Numbered from the stretch's first letter, positions 1-7,660 are shown. The stretch: 18,571 nucleotides of DNA from an uncultured Parasphingopyxis sp. (GCA_905479515.1 CAJQMX010000156.1:1-18571); one strand, 5' to 3'. Notes: generated from the sequence alone by a model not told the origin. Program-made: numbers and translations.

Positions 1-1342
1 CAACAAGGCGATTCAGTCCGGTATTCAGGACGCCATGGCGGAACAGGCAATCCGCCCGGCGATGCAGCCCGAGGTTGAGCTCGATCCGGATTGGGAACGC
101 GGCAAGGATATCGAGATTTCGATGAAGGTCGAAGTCCTGCCGGAAATTCCCGAAACCAAGATTGACGATATTGCGCTCGATCGTCTGACGGTCGAAGCGG
201 ACGACAAGGCCGTCGATGCCGCCATCCTGTCCCTGGCCCAGAATCAGAAGAGCTACGAAGCCGCTGCCAAGACATACAAAGCCAAGGAAGGCGATCTCGT
301 CGTCATGGACTTTGAAGGCAAGGTCGATGGCGAGCCGTTCGACGGCGGCAAGGGCGAAGGCATGTCGGTCACGATCGGCTCCGGCCAGCTTATTCCCGGT
401 TTCGAAGACCAGCTTGTCGGCGTGAAAGCCAATGACTCCAAGGAAGTGAAAGTCACCTTCCCGGACGATTACAATGTCGACTATCTGAAGGGCAAAGACG
501 CCGTTTTCGACATCGTCGTTGGCGAAGTGAAGAAGCCGGTAGAAGCCAAAGCGGATGACGATTTCGCAAAATCACTGGGCCTGGAAGGCATCGACAAGCT
601 TCGCGAGTTGATGAAGGGCCAGGTTGAGCAGGAGCTTAACGGCCTCACGCGCACGCATATGAAGCGCAAATTGCTCGATTACCTCGCCGCCAACCATGAT
701 TTCCCGGTTCCGCCGACAATGGTTGAATCGGAATTTGACCAGATCTGGAAGCAGCTTGAGCAGGAAGCGGCGAACGAGCCGGATCCGGAAGCAGCGCTTA
801 AGGAAATGGAAGACGAGAAAGACGAGTATCAAGACATCGCGGAACGCCGCGTCCGTCTGGGTCTCCTGCTTTCCGAAATTGGCCAGAAAAACGGCGTCGA
901 GATCAACCAGAGCGAGATGAGCCAGCTTGTCGCGCAGGCAGCCCAGCAATATGGGCCGGAAGATCGCGAACGCTTCATTCAGTATGTCCAGCAGGATCCG
1001 ATGGCTGCCGCGCAGCTTCGTGCGCCTCTGTATGAAGACAAGGTTGTCGATTATCTCTTTGAGAACGCCACGATCACGGATCGCGCGGTAAAACGCGAGG
1101 AACTGGAAGCTGCGATCGAAGCGGAAGAGGAAGAAACCGCGAAACCGGCCAAGAAAAAGGCTGCGCCCAAAAAGGCGGCTGCCAAGAAGCCTGCCGCGAA
1201 GAAGGCTCCGGCCAAGAAACCTGCGGCCAAGAAGCCCGCAGCCTCAGCAGCAGCGAAAAAGGCACCGGCCAAGAAGCCGGCTGCGAAAAAGCCTGCGGCC
1301 AAGAAGCCCGCTGCAAAGAAAACACCGGCTTCGGAAAGCTGA
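1..1342 (+). CDS. tig: Trigger factor, 3' part (5' end outside window), with Lys/Ala/Pro-rich C-terminal tail
   Basis: Ribosome-associated chaperone with peptidyl-prolyl isomerase activity that receives nascent chains at the exit tunnel. The reading frame is open from base 2, and the first visible residues continue the family's N-terminal ribosome-binding domain, so roughly the first 100 residues lie upstream; the ATG at 35 is internal. The FKBP-type PPIase domain is at about 287-523 (KEGDLVVMDFEGKVDGEPFDGG, then IPGFEDQLVG and TFPDDY). The helical substrate-binding domain runs from there to about 1140. After an acidic stretch (EAEEEE) comes a 66-residue tail (1142-1339) made of PAAKK and APAKK pentamers, with 24 lysines and no arginine; classical trigger factor such as that of E. 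coli lacks it. The family and the truncation are certain. The role of the tail is unknown; a nucleic-acid or ribosome-binding role is inference from its resemblance to histone H1-like tails. Confidence 0.96.
   Translation, partial: NKAIQSGIQDAMAEQAIRPAMQPEVELDPDWERGKDIEISMKVEVLPEIPETKIDDIALDRLTVEADDKAVDAAILSLAQNQKSYEAAAKTYKAKEGDLVVMDFEGKVDGEPFDGGKGEGMSVTIGSGQLIPGFEDQLVGVKANDSKEVKVTFPDDYNVDYLKGKDAVFDIVVGEVKKPVEAKADDDFAKSLGLEGIDKLRELMKGQVEQELNGLTRTHMKRKLLDYLAANHDFPVPPTMVESEFDQIWKQLEQEAANEPDPEAALKEMEDEKDEYQDIAERRVRLGLLLSEIGQKNGVEINQSEMSQLVAQAAQQYGPEDRERFIQYVQQDPMAAAQLRAPLYEDKVVDYLFENATITDRAVKREELEAAIEAEEEETAKPAKKKAAPKKAAAKKPAAKKAPAKKPAAKKPAASAAAKKAPAKKPAAKKPAAKKPAAKKTPASES
1142..1339 (+). repeat. 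Pentapeptide-coding repeat (PAAKK/APAKK) at the 3' end of tig
   Basis: About 200 bases encoding a near-periodic five-residue unit with paired lysines; a short Ser/Ala interruption lies in the middle (PAASAAAKK). At DNA level the unit is a 15-base repeat built on gccaagaagcc-like words with third-position variation, so the array looks old or under codon drift rather than freshly expanded. Such an array could change length by slippage between strains; this is inference. Confidence 0.8.
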
Positions 1343-1377
1343 TTTTCCGCCGAAAAGGCGAATTTCCGAACCCTTCG

Positions 1378-1385
1378 TTAACCAT
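1378..1385 (+). promoter_or_regulatory. TTAACCAT motif resembling a CtrA half-site
   Basis: TTAACCAT lies just upstream of, and partly inside, the 5' arm of the hairpin before the glycosyltransferase. TTAACCAT-type half-sites are known for the alphaproteobacterial cell-cycle regulator CtrA. One 8-base match is weak evidence and no second half-site is seen at the canonical spacing. Confidence 0.2.
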
Positions 1386-1436
1386 TACCCGCCTAAAAGC
1401 TGTGCCAGCAATGCAACAGCCAAGGGCGGGTAATGG
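1382..1436 (+). promoter_or_regulatory. Long hairpin enclosing the ribosome binding site and start codon of the glycosyltransferase
   Basis: CCATTACCCGCC (1382-1393) and GGCGGGTAATGG (1425-1436) are perfect 12-base inverted repeats, with a possible extra G-U pair (1394/1424). Inside the 31-base loop a second stem, GCTGT (1399-1403) with ACAGC (1416-1420), can stack on it. The Shine-Dalgarno-like AGGGCGGG (1423-1430) and the ATG (1433-1435) of the next gene both lie in the 3' arm, so the folded mRNA would hide the start. No T-run follows, so it is not a normal terminator. It could instead act as a DNA operator with two 12-base half sites. Confidence 0.6.
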
Positions 1437-2422
1437 AACAAATCAGGGAATTCGTGGCGGAAAGCGAAATTGCGTTTCGTTCAGCTGGATCGCCGACAAT
1501 CGCGGTTATCCTGCCCTGCTATAACGAAGAAGCAGCGATCGCCCAGACTGTCGCTGATTTCCGGGCTGCTCTGCCCCAGGCCGACATCTACGTTTACGAC
1601 AATAACAGTTCGGACCGGACCGCCGAAGTGGCTGGTGCGGCAGGTGCCATTGTCCGCTGCGAAACCATGCAGGGGAAGGGCCATGTCGTCCGCCGCATGT
1701 TCGCGGACGTTGAGGCCGATATCTATATCATGGCCGATGGCGACGCGACCTATGAGGCCGCTGCAGCGCCGCGGCTTGTCCGCCGACTGGTCGAGGAACA
1801 GCTCGACATGGTTGTCGGTGCTCGCAAGACTGAGGTCGAAGCCGCCTATCGCAGCGGGCACCGTCTTGGAAACGCCGTGCTGACCGGGATCCTCGCGAAT
1901 CTCTTTGGGCGCAGCTTCAACGATATTCTTTCCGGTTACCGCGTCTTTTCACGCCGTTTCGTCAAAAGTTTCCCGGTGCTGTCGCAAGGTTTCGAAATTG
2001 AAACCGAGATAAGTGTGCATGCATTGGAGCTGAAAATGCCGGTCGCCGAGGAAGTGACCGAATATAGCGCACGCCCCGAAGGCTCGGAGTCCAAGCTTTC
2101 CACCTATCGCGACGGTTTTCGTATCCTGCGGACCATGGCGACCCTGTTCCGCATGGAGCGCCCGGTTCTCTTTTTCGGTGCGATTGCCGGTTTCCTTGCA
2201 CTAACGGCGATCATATTGGCTGTGCCGCTCGCGATTACCTATGCGCAAACCGGCCTTGTACCCCGCTTCCCGACTGCCATTCTGGCGACCGGACTGATGC
2301 TGCTTGCTTCTCTGAACCTGTTCGCCGGCATGATTTTGGACACCGTTGTGCGTGGACGCCGGGAGCTGCGCAGACTCGCCTATCTGGGTTTTTCTGCACC
2401 GGGATTGCCTTTCAATCGTTAA
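1433..2422 (+). CDS. Family 2 glycosyltransferase, polyprenyl-phosphate sugar transferase-like, membrane anchored
   Basis: Probable GT-A fold enzyme that moves a sugar from a nucleotide donor to a lipid carrier at the inner face of the cytoplasmic membrane, like dolichyl-phosphate mannose synthases. Seen in the 329 residues: an N-terminal GT2 core starting at residue 21 ([12 protein letters not shown]), DNNSSDRT at 57-63, the metal/nucleotide-binding D-x-D in ADGDATYE (D102, D104), and the [15 protein letters not shown] and QGFEIETE segments near 167-191. Two C-terminal hydrophobic segments (about 244-266 and 279-303) are followed by a basic RGRRELRR stretch. Donor and acceptor cannot be read from sequence. 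It sits 90 bp after tig and 65 bp before clpP, separating two genes that are often adjacent. Start ATG 1433 has an SD-like AGGGCGGG, but both are inside a stable hairpin. Confidence 0.85.
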   Translation: MEQIREFVAESEIAFRSAGSPTIAVILPCYNEEAAIAQTVADFRAALPQADIYVYDNNSSDRTAEVAGAAGAIVRCETMQGKGHVVRRMFADVEADIYIMADGDATYEAAAAPRLVRRLVEEQLDMVVGARKTEVEAAYRSGHRLGNAVLTGILANLFGRSFNDILSGYRVFSRRFVKSFPVLSQGFEIETEISVHALELKMPVAEEVTEYSARPEGSESKLSTYRDGFRILRTMATLFRMERPVLFFGAIAGFLALTAIILAVPLAITYAQTGLVPRFPTAILATGLMLLASLNLFAGMILDTVVRGRRELRRLAYLGFSAPGLPFNR

Positions 2423-2427
2423 GCCCC

Positions 2428-2456
2428 CTTGAAGCGGAGCGACAAAGTCGCAATGT
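2428..2456 (+). promoter_or_regulatory. Possible sigma-32 (RpoH) heat-shock promoter of clpP
   Basis: CTTGAAG (2428-2434), a 14-base spacer and CGCAATGT (2449-2456). The E. coli sigma-32 consensus is CTTGAAA and CCCCATNT with about 13-15 bases between, so the -35 part fits well and the -10 part fits 6 of 8. Transcription would begin near 2463, about 25 bases before the clpP ATG. The same geometry recurs before lon. A 5-bp hairpin GCGAC-AAA-GTCGC (2439-2451) overlaps the spacer. Predicted by eye. Confidence 0.45.
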
Positions 2457-2487
2457 TGGCGCAACTGATTTCCCGGAAAGGTCCAAA

Positions 2488-3123
2488 ATGTACGATCCCA
2501 TTCAAGACTCGCTCGTGCCCATGGTTGTCGAGCAAACCAATCGCGGCGAGCGGAGCTTCGATATCTTTTCGCGGCTGCTTCGTGACCGGATTATTTTCCT
2601 GACCGGACCTGTCGAGGATAATATGGCGTCGCTGATCACCGCGCAGCTTCTTTTCCTTGAATCGGAAAACCCGAAAAAAGACATTTACATGTATATCAAC
2701 TCGCCCGGCGGGTCGGTGACGGCCGGCATGGCGATCCACGATACCATGCAATATATCCGCCCGCGCGTTGGCACGGTTTGCGTCGGTTTTGCCGCCTCCA
2801 TGGGCGCGTTTCTGCTGACAGCAGGTGAACCGGGCATGCGTGTTGCCCTCGCCAATGCGAAGGTGATGATCCATCAGCCTTCCAGCGGGATGCAGGGCAC
2901 GGCTGCCGATGTTGAAATTCACGCCAAAGAGTTGATCAAGACGCGCGCCAAGATGAATGAATTGATGGCAAAATATTCGGGTCAACCTGTCGAAGAGATT
3001 GAAAAAAATGTCGATCGCGACAAATTTTTCGACGCCGATGAAGCCAAGGCATTTGGGCTGATTGACGAAGTGTATGAGAAGCGCCCGGAAAACGAAGCAA
3101 AAGCCGATGGCAAGGGCGATTAA
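2488..3123 (+). CDS. clpP: ATP-dependent Clp protease proteolytic subunit
   Basis: Serine peptidase that forms the double-heptamer chamber of ClpXP/ClpAP in the cytoplasm. At 211 residues it has normal family length. The catalytic triad is readable as S104 ([11 protein letters not shown]), H129 (VMIHQP) and D178 (VDRDKFF), with the same spacing as the E. coli triad. The oxyanion segment [11 protein letters not shown] is at 70-80. Two places differ from the usual consensus: the residue before AASMG is F101 (often Q or M), and the handle after the active histidine reads [11 protein letters not shown] where PxGGxxGQAxD is usual. Start ATG 2488 is preceded by GGAAAGG (2475-2481). clpX follows 99 bases later, as is common. 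A heat-shock-type promoter match lies upstream. Confidence 0.97.
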   Translation: MYDPIQDSLVPMVVEQTNRGERSFDIFSRLLRDRIIFLTGPVEDNMASLITAQLLFLESENPKKDIYMYINSPGGSVTAGMAIHDTMQYIRPRVGTVCVGFAASMGAFLLTAGEPGMRVALANAKVMIHQPSSGMQGTAADVEIHAKELIKTRAKMNELMAKYSGQPVEEIEKNVDRDKFFDADEAKAFGLIDEVYEKRPENEAKADGKGD

Positions 3124-3189
3124 GCCGTTAGCCACTTTCTTGTGTAATAAGTCATTGTCGAAACAGGGTACGACGGGCTAAACTATAGA

Positions 3190-3213
3190 CGGCTGCGCTA
3201 AGGCGGCCGGAGG
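3190..3213 (+). promoter_or_regulatory. Hairpin abutting the clpX Shine-Dalgarno
   Basis: CGGCTGC (3190-3196) can pair with GGCGGCCG (3203-3209; 7 pairs, one G-U) around a 6-base loop GCTAAG. The last paired base overlaps the first G of GGAGG (3209-3213), the SD of clpX nine bases before its ATG. It may tune clpX translation or end a clpP-specific transcript, though no T-run follows. Short GC-rich stems arise often by chance in such DNA. Confidence 0.3.
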
Positions 3214-3222
3214 AACATTTTT

Positions 3223-4494
3223 ATGACAAAGCTTAGCGGCGGCGATTCGAAGAGCACGCTCTATTGCTCTTTTTGCGGGAAATCGCAGCATGAGGTCCGC
3301 AAGCTGATTGCCGGGCCGACAGTGTTCATCTGTGATGAATGCGTTGAGCTGTGCAATGATATCATCCGTGAAGAAACCAAGGGTTCGATAGCATCCAAGC
3401 GCGAAGGCGGCGTTCCGTCACCACAAGACATCTGCGATGTTCTTGATGATTATGTGATTGGCCAGGGCAGGGCGAAGCGCGTTCTCTCGGTCGCGGTTCA
3501 CAATCATTACAAGCGACTCAATCACGGCTCAACGGGCGGTGAAGTTGAACTCGCCAAGTCAAACATCATGCTGGTCGGCCCTACGGGTTGCGGCAAGACC
3601 TTGCTCGCCCAGACGCTCGCGCGCATCCTTGATGTGCCGTTCACAATGGCTGATGCAACGACCCTGACCGAAGCCGGCTATGTCGGTGAAGATGTTGAGA
3701 ATATCATCCTCAAACTGCTTCAGGCTTCCGACTATAATGTCGAACGCGCCCAGCGCGGGATCGTTTATATCGACGAAATCGACAAGATCAGCCGCAAGTC
3801 AGACAATCCCTCAATCACCCGTGACGTATCGGGCGAGGGTGTTCAGCAGGCGTTGCTCAAGCTGATGGAAGGCACGACAGCCAGCGTTCCGCCTCAGGGT
3901 GGCCGCAAGCATCCGCAACAGGAATTTCTGCAGGTAGACACGACCAATATCCTGTTCGTCTGTGGCGGCGCCTTTTCAGGCTTGGACAAGGTTATTGCAG
4001 ATCGCATGCAGGGCAAATCGATGGGCTTTGGTGCCCATGTCGAAGCGCCGGACGAGCGCCAAGTGGGCGAAGTGCTGCGCCATGTTGAACCGGAAGATTT
4101 GCTGAAATATGGCCTGATCCCTGAATTTGTCGGCCGTCTGCCGGTTATCGCAACGCTCGATGATCTGGATGAAGATGCGCTGATCAAGATTCTCAGCCAG
4201 CCGAAGAACGCGCTGATCAAGCAATATGCCAAACTCTTCGACATGGAAGATGTGAAGCTCGAATTTACCGACGACGCCCTGATCGCGATTGCCAAAAAGG
4301 CAATTGAACGCAAAACGGGTGCCCGCGGTCTCCGCTCGATCCTTGAAGGCATTTTGCTGGATTCGATGTTTGACCTGCCGACGCTTGAAAATGTCACCGA
4401 AGTGGTGATTGACAAGGATGTTGTCGAAGGCCGCAAGGAGCCGGTTCTGGTATTCGCCAAATCAGACGAAAAGACCGCTGACGACGCAGCTTAG
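3223..4494 (+). CDS. clpX: ATP-dependent Clp protease ATP-binding subunit ClpX
   Basis: AAA+ unfoldase that recognises tagged substrates and feeds them into ClpP. The 423 residues are of normal length. Order of domains: N-terminal C4 zinc-binding domain (C15, C18, C37, C40), Walker A GPTGCGKT (119-126), pore loop GYVG (152-155), Walker B with IVYIDEID (180-187), RKH loop (228-230), arginine finger R305 in PEFVGR, sensor-2 GARGLRS (367-372). The ClpP-docking loop reads M267-G-F instead of the IGF found in many ClpX proteins. Start ATG 3223 has a strong GGAGG. Lon begins 178 bases downstream and probably has its own promoter. Confidence 0.98.
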   Translation: MTKLSGGDSKSTLYCSFCGKSQHEVRKLIAGPTVFICDECVELCNDIIREETKGSIASKREGGVPSPQDICDVLDDYVIGQGRAKRVLSVAVHNHYKRLNHGSTGGEVELAKSNIMLVGPTGCGKTLLAQTLARILDVPFTMADATTLTEAGYVGEDVENIILKLLQASDYNVERAQRGIVYIDEIDKISRKSDNPSITRDVSGEGVQQALLKLMEGTTASVPPQGGRKHPQQEFLQVDTTNILFVCGGAFSGLDKVIADRMQGKSMGFGAHVEAPDERQVGEVLRHVEPEDLLKYGLIPEFVGRLPVIATLDDLDEDALIKILSQPKNALIKQYAKLFDMEDVKLEFTDDALIAIAKKAIERKTGARGLRSILEGILLDSMFDLPTLENVTEVVIDKDVVEGRKEPVLVFAKSDEKTADDAA

Positions 4495-4532
4495 GCTGGT
4501 TTTGCACCCCGTCCTGCGAAATTGAGCACGGT

Positions 4533-4550
4533 TTTGCTGACGTCAGCAAA
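4533..4550. repeat. Perfect 18-bp palindrome upstream of lon, probable operator
   Basis: TTTGCTGACGTCAGCAAA reads the same on both strands without a spacer and with TGACGTCA at its centre. It lies 39 bases after the clpX stop and 33 bases before the predicted -35 of lon. It is not followed by a T-run, and with no loop bases it would make a poor RNA hairpin, so a dimeric DNA-binding protein is the more natural reading. I do not recognise the regulator. Confidence 0.55.
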
Positions 4551-4583
4551 TTGGCCGATCCACATTGTTATGTCCGCCATCAG

Positions 4584-4611
4584 TTGAAGCTGGACGGCTG
4601 CGCCTCCATAT
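4584..4611 (+). promoter_or_regulatory. Probable sigma-32 (RpoH) heat-shock promoter of lon
   Basis: TTGAAG (4584-4589), a 14-base spacer and CTCCATAT (4604-4611), which fits CCCCATNT at 7 of 8 positions. Spacing matches known sigma-32 promoters and is identical to the candidate before clpP. Transcription would start near 4618, leaving a leader of about 55 bases. lon is a classic heat-shock regulon member, which supports the call. Read by eye, not scored. Confidence 0.55.
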
Positions 4612-4672
4612 TGCCAGAAAGCTGAGGTCCGGGAGCCCTTTATCCGGAGCCAGCGGCGTATTGGAGTATTGA

Positions 4673-7084
4673 ATGTCCACCCAGTCCCTACCTGTTTTGC
4701 CTTTGCGCGACATAGTTGTGTTTCCGCACATGATCGTTCCGCTGTTTGTCGGGCGTGATAAGTCTGTTGTTTCGCTCGAGCGCGCTATGGCCGCCGACAA
4801 GACGATATTCCTCGTTGCACAGCTAGACCCTTCCGAAGACGATCCTGACCGCGATCAGCTATATGATATCGGAGTGACGGCAACCGTGCTGCAGCTGTTG
4901 AAGCTGCCAGACGGCACGGTTCGCGTATTGGTAGAGGGACAGCGGCGCGCGACGCTTGAAGATATCCATTATCGTGACGAGCATCTGATCGCCGACATAG
5001 CGTTGATTGAAGAGGAGCCATGCGAAGGCCCAGAAGTGACGGCCCTGATGCGGTCCACCGTCGAGCAGTTCGAAAACTACGCGAAACTCAACAAGAAAAT
5101 TCCGGAAGAAACCGCTGTCCAGCTTGGCCAGATCGAGGAAGCCTCACAGCTTTCCGATGCTGTTGCCGCCAATATTGGCGCCAAGGTTTCCGACAAGCAA
5201 ACCATGCTCGTCGAGCGCGATCCATCCAAGCGACTCGAAATGGCATTCGCTTTCATGGAGGGCGAACTCGGTGTGCTGCAGGTCGAGAAGAAAATCCGCA
5301 GCCGCGTCAAACGCCAGATGGAAAAGACCCAGCGCGAATATTATCTCAACGAGCAGATGAAGGCGATCCAGCGCGAACTCGGCAATGATGACGAGGATGA
5401 GGGCGACGAACTTGCCGAGCTTTCCAAAAAGATAAAAGAGACCAAGCTTTCAAAGGAAGCGCGGACCAAAGCGCAATCCGAGCTGAAAAAGCTGAAAGCC
5501 ATGGCGCCGATGTCCGCTGAGGCGACCGTTGTCCGCAATTATCTCGATACGCTGCTGGGTTTGCCATGGGGCAAGAAAGCCAAGCTGAAAAAGGATATCA
5601 AAAAGGCGCAAGAAGTCCTCGATGAGGATCATTATGCACTGGAGAAGGTCAAAGACCGAATCGTTGAGTATCTGGCGGTTCAGGCACGCACGAATAAGCT
5701 GAAAGGGCCGATTCTGTGCCTCGTCGGCCCTCCGGGCGTCGGCAAGACATCACTCGGCAAGTCGATCGCGCGCGCTACGGGCCGTGATTTTGTGCGCCAG
5801 TCACTTGGCGGTGTGCGGGATGAAGCCGAAATTCGGGGCCATCGTCGTACCTATATCGGATCGCTGCCCGGCAAGATCGCCAGCAATCTGAAAAAGGCCG
5901 GAACATCCAATCCGCTCTTCCTGCTCGACGAAATCGACAAGCTGGGGCAGGATTTTCGCGGAGACCCTGCATCGGCACTTCTGGAAGTTCTGGATCCGGA
6001 ACAGAATGACAAGTTCCAGGATCACTATCTGGAAATTGATCTCGATCTTTCGGATGTGATGTTTGTGACGACCGCAAACTCGCTCGACCTGCCGCAGCCT
6101 TTGCTTGATCGGATGGAGATCATCCGGCTCGCTGGCTACACAGAAGATGAGAAGGTTGAGATTGCCAAGCGCCATCTGCTGCAGAAGCAGATCGAAGCCC
6201 ATGGCCTCAAAGACGGTGAGTTCGTGCTTGAGGATAGCGGCTTACGTGCAATGATTCGCAACTATACCCGTGAAGCGGGTGTTCGGACGCTGGAGCGCGA
6301 GATCGCAAAGCTTGCGCGCAAGGCGCTGCGTGAAATTCTCGAAGGTAAAGCTGAGTCCGTGACGATCACGGAAGATAATCTGTCGGATTATCTCGGTGTA
6401 ACCAAGTTCCGTTACGGGATGGGCGAAGAGGAAGACCAGATCGGCGCGGTTACCGGGCTGGCCTGGACAGAAGTTGGTGGTGAATTGCTGACGATCGAAG
6501 CCGTTACGGTTCCCGGCAAGGGCCTGATCAAGACAACAGGCAAGCTTGGCGATGTGATGCAGGAATCAATTCAGGCGGCGATGAGTTTCGTGAAGGCGCG
6601 TGCGCCGAGCTATGGCATCAAGCCCAGCATTTTCAGCCGGAAGGACATTCATGTCCATCTGCCTGAAGGAGCAGTGCCGAAGGATGGTCCTTCTGCGGGC
6701 GTTGGAATGGTCACGGCGATAATTTCGACATTGACGGCTATTCCTGTGAACCGCGAAATCGCGATGACGGGTGAGGTAACTTTGCGTGGCCGGGTGCTCC
6801 CGATTGGCGGCCTGAAAGAGAAATTGCTTGCGGCACTGCGCGGTGGGATCAAGATTGTCTGCATTCCGGAAGAGAATGAAAAGGATTTGGAGGAAATCCC
6901 GGCGAACATTCGTGATGGCCTGGAAATTATACCCGTTGCGCATGTCGACGAGGTGCTTGCGTTAGCGCTCACGAATCCGGTGACTCCCATCGAATGGACT
7001 GACGCAGACGAGATTGCCACCGACCCGAGTCCTCAGATTGCATCGGGCGTGACAAGCGATGGAAAGCCTCCCGTCCGTCACTGA
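4673..7084 (+). CDS. lon: ATP-dependent protease Lon
   Basis: Cytoplasmic AAA+ serine protease that removes misfolded proteins and specific regulators. At 803 residues it is a full-length bacterial LonA. Order: N-terminal substrate-binding domain (LPVLPLRDIVVFPHM from residue 7), a coiled-coil region at about 200-280 including REYYLNEQMKAIQRELG, Walker A GPPGVGKT (352-359), Walker B FLLDEID (416-422), and the protease domain with catalytic dyad S674 (DGPSAG) and K717 (IGGLKEK), 43 residues apart as in E. coli. The tail after residue 770 is acidic and not conserved in the family. Start ATG 4673 follows GGAG (4663-4666). The hupB gene lies 162 bases downstream, the common Lon-HU order. Confidence 0.98.
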   Translation: MSTQSLPVLPLRDIVVFPHMIVPLFVGRDKSVVSLERAMAADKTIFLVAQLDPSEDDPDRDQLYDIGVTATVLQLLKLPDGTVRVLVEGQRRATLEDIHYRDEHLIADIALIEEEPCEGPEVTALMRSTVEQFENYAKLNKKIPEETAVQLGQIEEASQLSDAVAANIGAKVSDKQTMLVERDPSKRLEMAFAFMEGELGVLQVEKKIRSRVKRQMEKTQREYYLNEQMKAIQRELGNDDEDEGDELAELSKKIKETKLSKEARTKAQSELKKLKAMAPMSAEATVVRNYLDTLLGLPWGKKAKLKKDIKKAQEVLDEDHYALEKVKDRIVEYLAVQARTNKLKGPILCLVGPPGVGKTSLGKSIARATGRDFVRQSLGGVRDEAEIRGHRRTYIGSLPGKIASNLKKAGTSNPLFLLDEIDKLGQDFRGDPASALLEVLDPEQNDKFQDHYLEIDLDLSDVMFVTTANSLDLPQPLLDRMEIIRLAGYTEDEKVEIAKRHLLQKQIEAHGLKDGEFVLEDSGLRAMIRNYTREAGVRTLEREIAKLARKALREILEGKAESVTITEDNLSDYLGVTKFRYGMGEEEDQIGAVTGLAWTEVGGELLTIEAVTVPGKGLIKTTGKLGDVMQESIQAAMSFVKARAPSYGIKPSIFSRKDIHVHLPEGAVPKDGPSAGVGMVTAIISTLTAIPVNREIAMTGEVTLRGRVLPIGGLKEKLLAALRGGIKIVCIPEENEKDLEEIPANIRDGLEIIPVAHVDEVLALALTNPVTPIEWTDADEIATDPSPQIASGVTSDGKPPVRH

Positions 7085-7151
7085 ATCACAACAAATTGAC
7101 CGTGTTTATCTAAAAAGCTTGGTTTTTTACCGTTTTTGTTGGGCTTGGGGC

Positions 7152-7181
7152 TTTACAGTCATAGGTGAATTGGACTTAGAT
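7152..7181 (+). promoter_or_regulatory. Possible sigma-70-type promoter of hupB
   Basis: TTTACA (7152-7157), 18 bases, TTAGAT (7176-7181). HU is highly expressed and normally has its own promoter, and the 162-base lon-hupB spacer is long enough. The match is partial (4 of 6 and fewer) and other placements are possible. The rest of the spacer (7085-7150) is AT-rich with short A/T runs, but I find no convincing terminator for lon there. Confidence 0.25.
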
Positions 7182-7246
7182 GCGGCCATCGGCAATGCCG
7201 TGAATCAAAATTCTACCAAACGACACACACAAGGGGTGCGGAGAGC

Positions 7247-7519
7247 ATGAACAAGCAAGAACTTATTTCTTCCGTCGCGGATGCATCGGGTCTCAGTAAA
7301 GCTGATGCCGGCAAAGCGTGTGAAGCCGTGTTCGACACGATCACCAGCTCACTGAGCAATGGCGGCGAAGTTCGTCTGGTTGGTTTCGGAACCTTCTCAA
7401 CGACGGAACGCAAAGCTTCGACGGGTCGCAATCCGCGTACCGGCGAGCCGATGCAGATTCCTGCGTCGACCCAGCCAAAGTTCAAGGCTGGCAAAGGCCT
7501 CAAGGATGCCGTCAACTAG
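7247..7519 (+). CDS. hupB: DNA-binding protein HU
   Basis: Small histone-like nucleoid protein that bends DNA as a dimer. The 90 residues match the family length exactly. MNKQELISSVADASGLSKADAG forms the helical dimerisation part, GEVRLVGFGTF (40-50) is the conserved turn, and the DNA-binding arm carries RNPRTGEPMQIPA (61-73) with the intercalating proline P63. Start ATG 7247 follows GGAG (7240-7243). A strong intrinsic terminator closes the transcript. The CTAG at its end includes the TAG stop. Confidence 0.97.
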   Translation: MNKQELISSVADASGLSKADAGKACEAVFDTITSSLSNGGEVRLVGFGTFSTTERKASTGRNPRTGEPMQIPASTQPKFKAGKGLKDAVN

Positions 7520-7590
7520 ACAGTATCTGCATGCCCGGTTTTTATCGACCGGGATCGCTTAAGGCTTGCTATTGCAGGCCGCGAGAAATC

Positions 7591-7624
7591 GGCGGGCGCT
7601 GTTTCAGTGCCCGCCATTTTTCTT
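7591..7624 (+). terminator. Rho-independent terminator of hupB
   Basis: GGCGGGCGCTG (7591-7601) pairs with CAGTGCCCGCC (7605-7615), 11 pairs including one G-U, around a TTT loop. ATTTTTCTTT follows. This has all parts of an intrinsic terminator. A weaker dyad CCCGGT (7534-7539) / ACCGGG (7548-7553) lies just after the stop codon, without a T-run. Confidence 0.92.
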
Positions 7625-7660
7625 TCAACTGCCCGGAAATTGTGTGGCAGTGAAAATGCG

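Noticed and set aside
1348..1360. Small hairpin CGCC-GAAAA-GGCG after tig as a terminator
   Set aside because: Four base pairs only and no T-run; too weak to call.
2419..3135. 238-residue reverse-strand open frame over clpP
   Set aside because: It lies wholly opposite clpP, has no recognisable motif, and its His/Arg-rich composition is typical of an antisense shadow.
7111..7140. A/T-rich stretch after lon as an intrinsic terminator
   Set aside because: Only A-T pairing between short runs is possible, with no GC-rich stem before a T-run.
7059..7250. 63-residue open frame from the lon end into the hupB leader
   Set aside because: No ribosome binding site, overlaps lon in another frame and resembles no protein I know.
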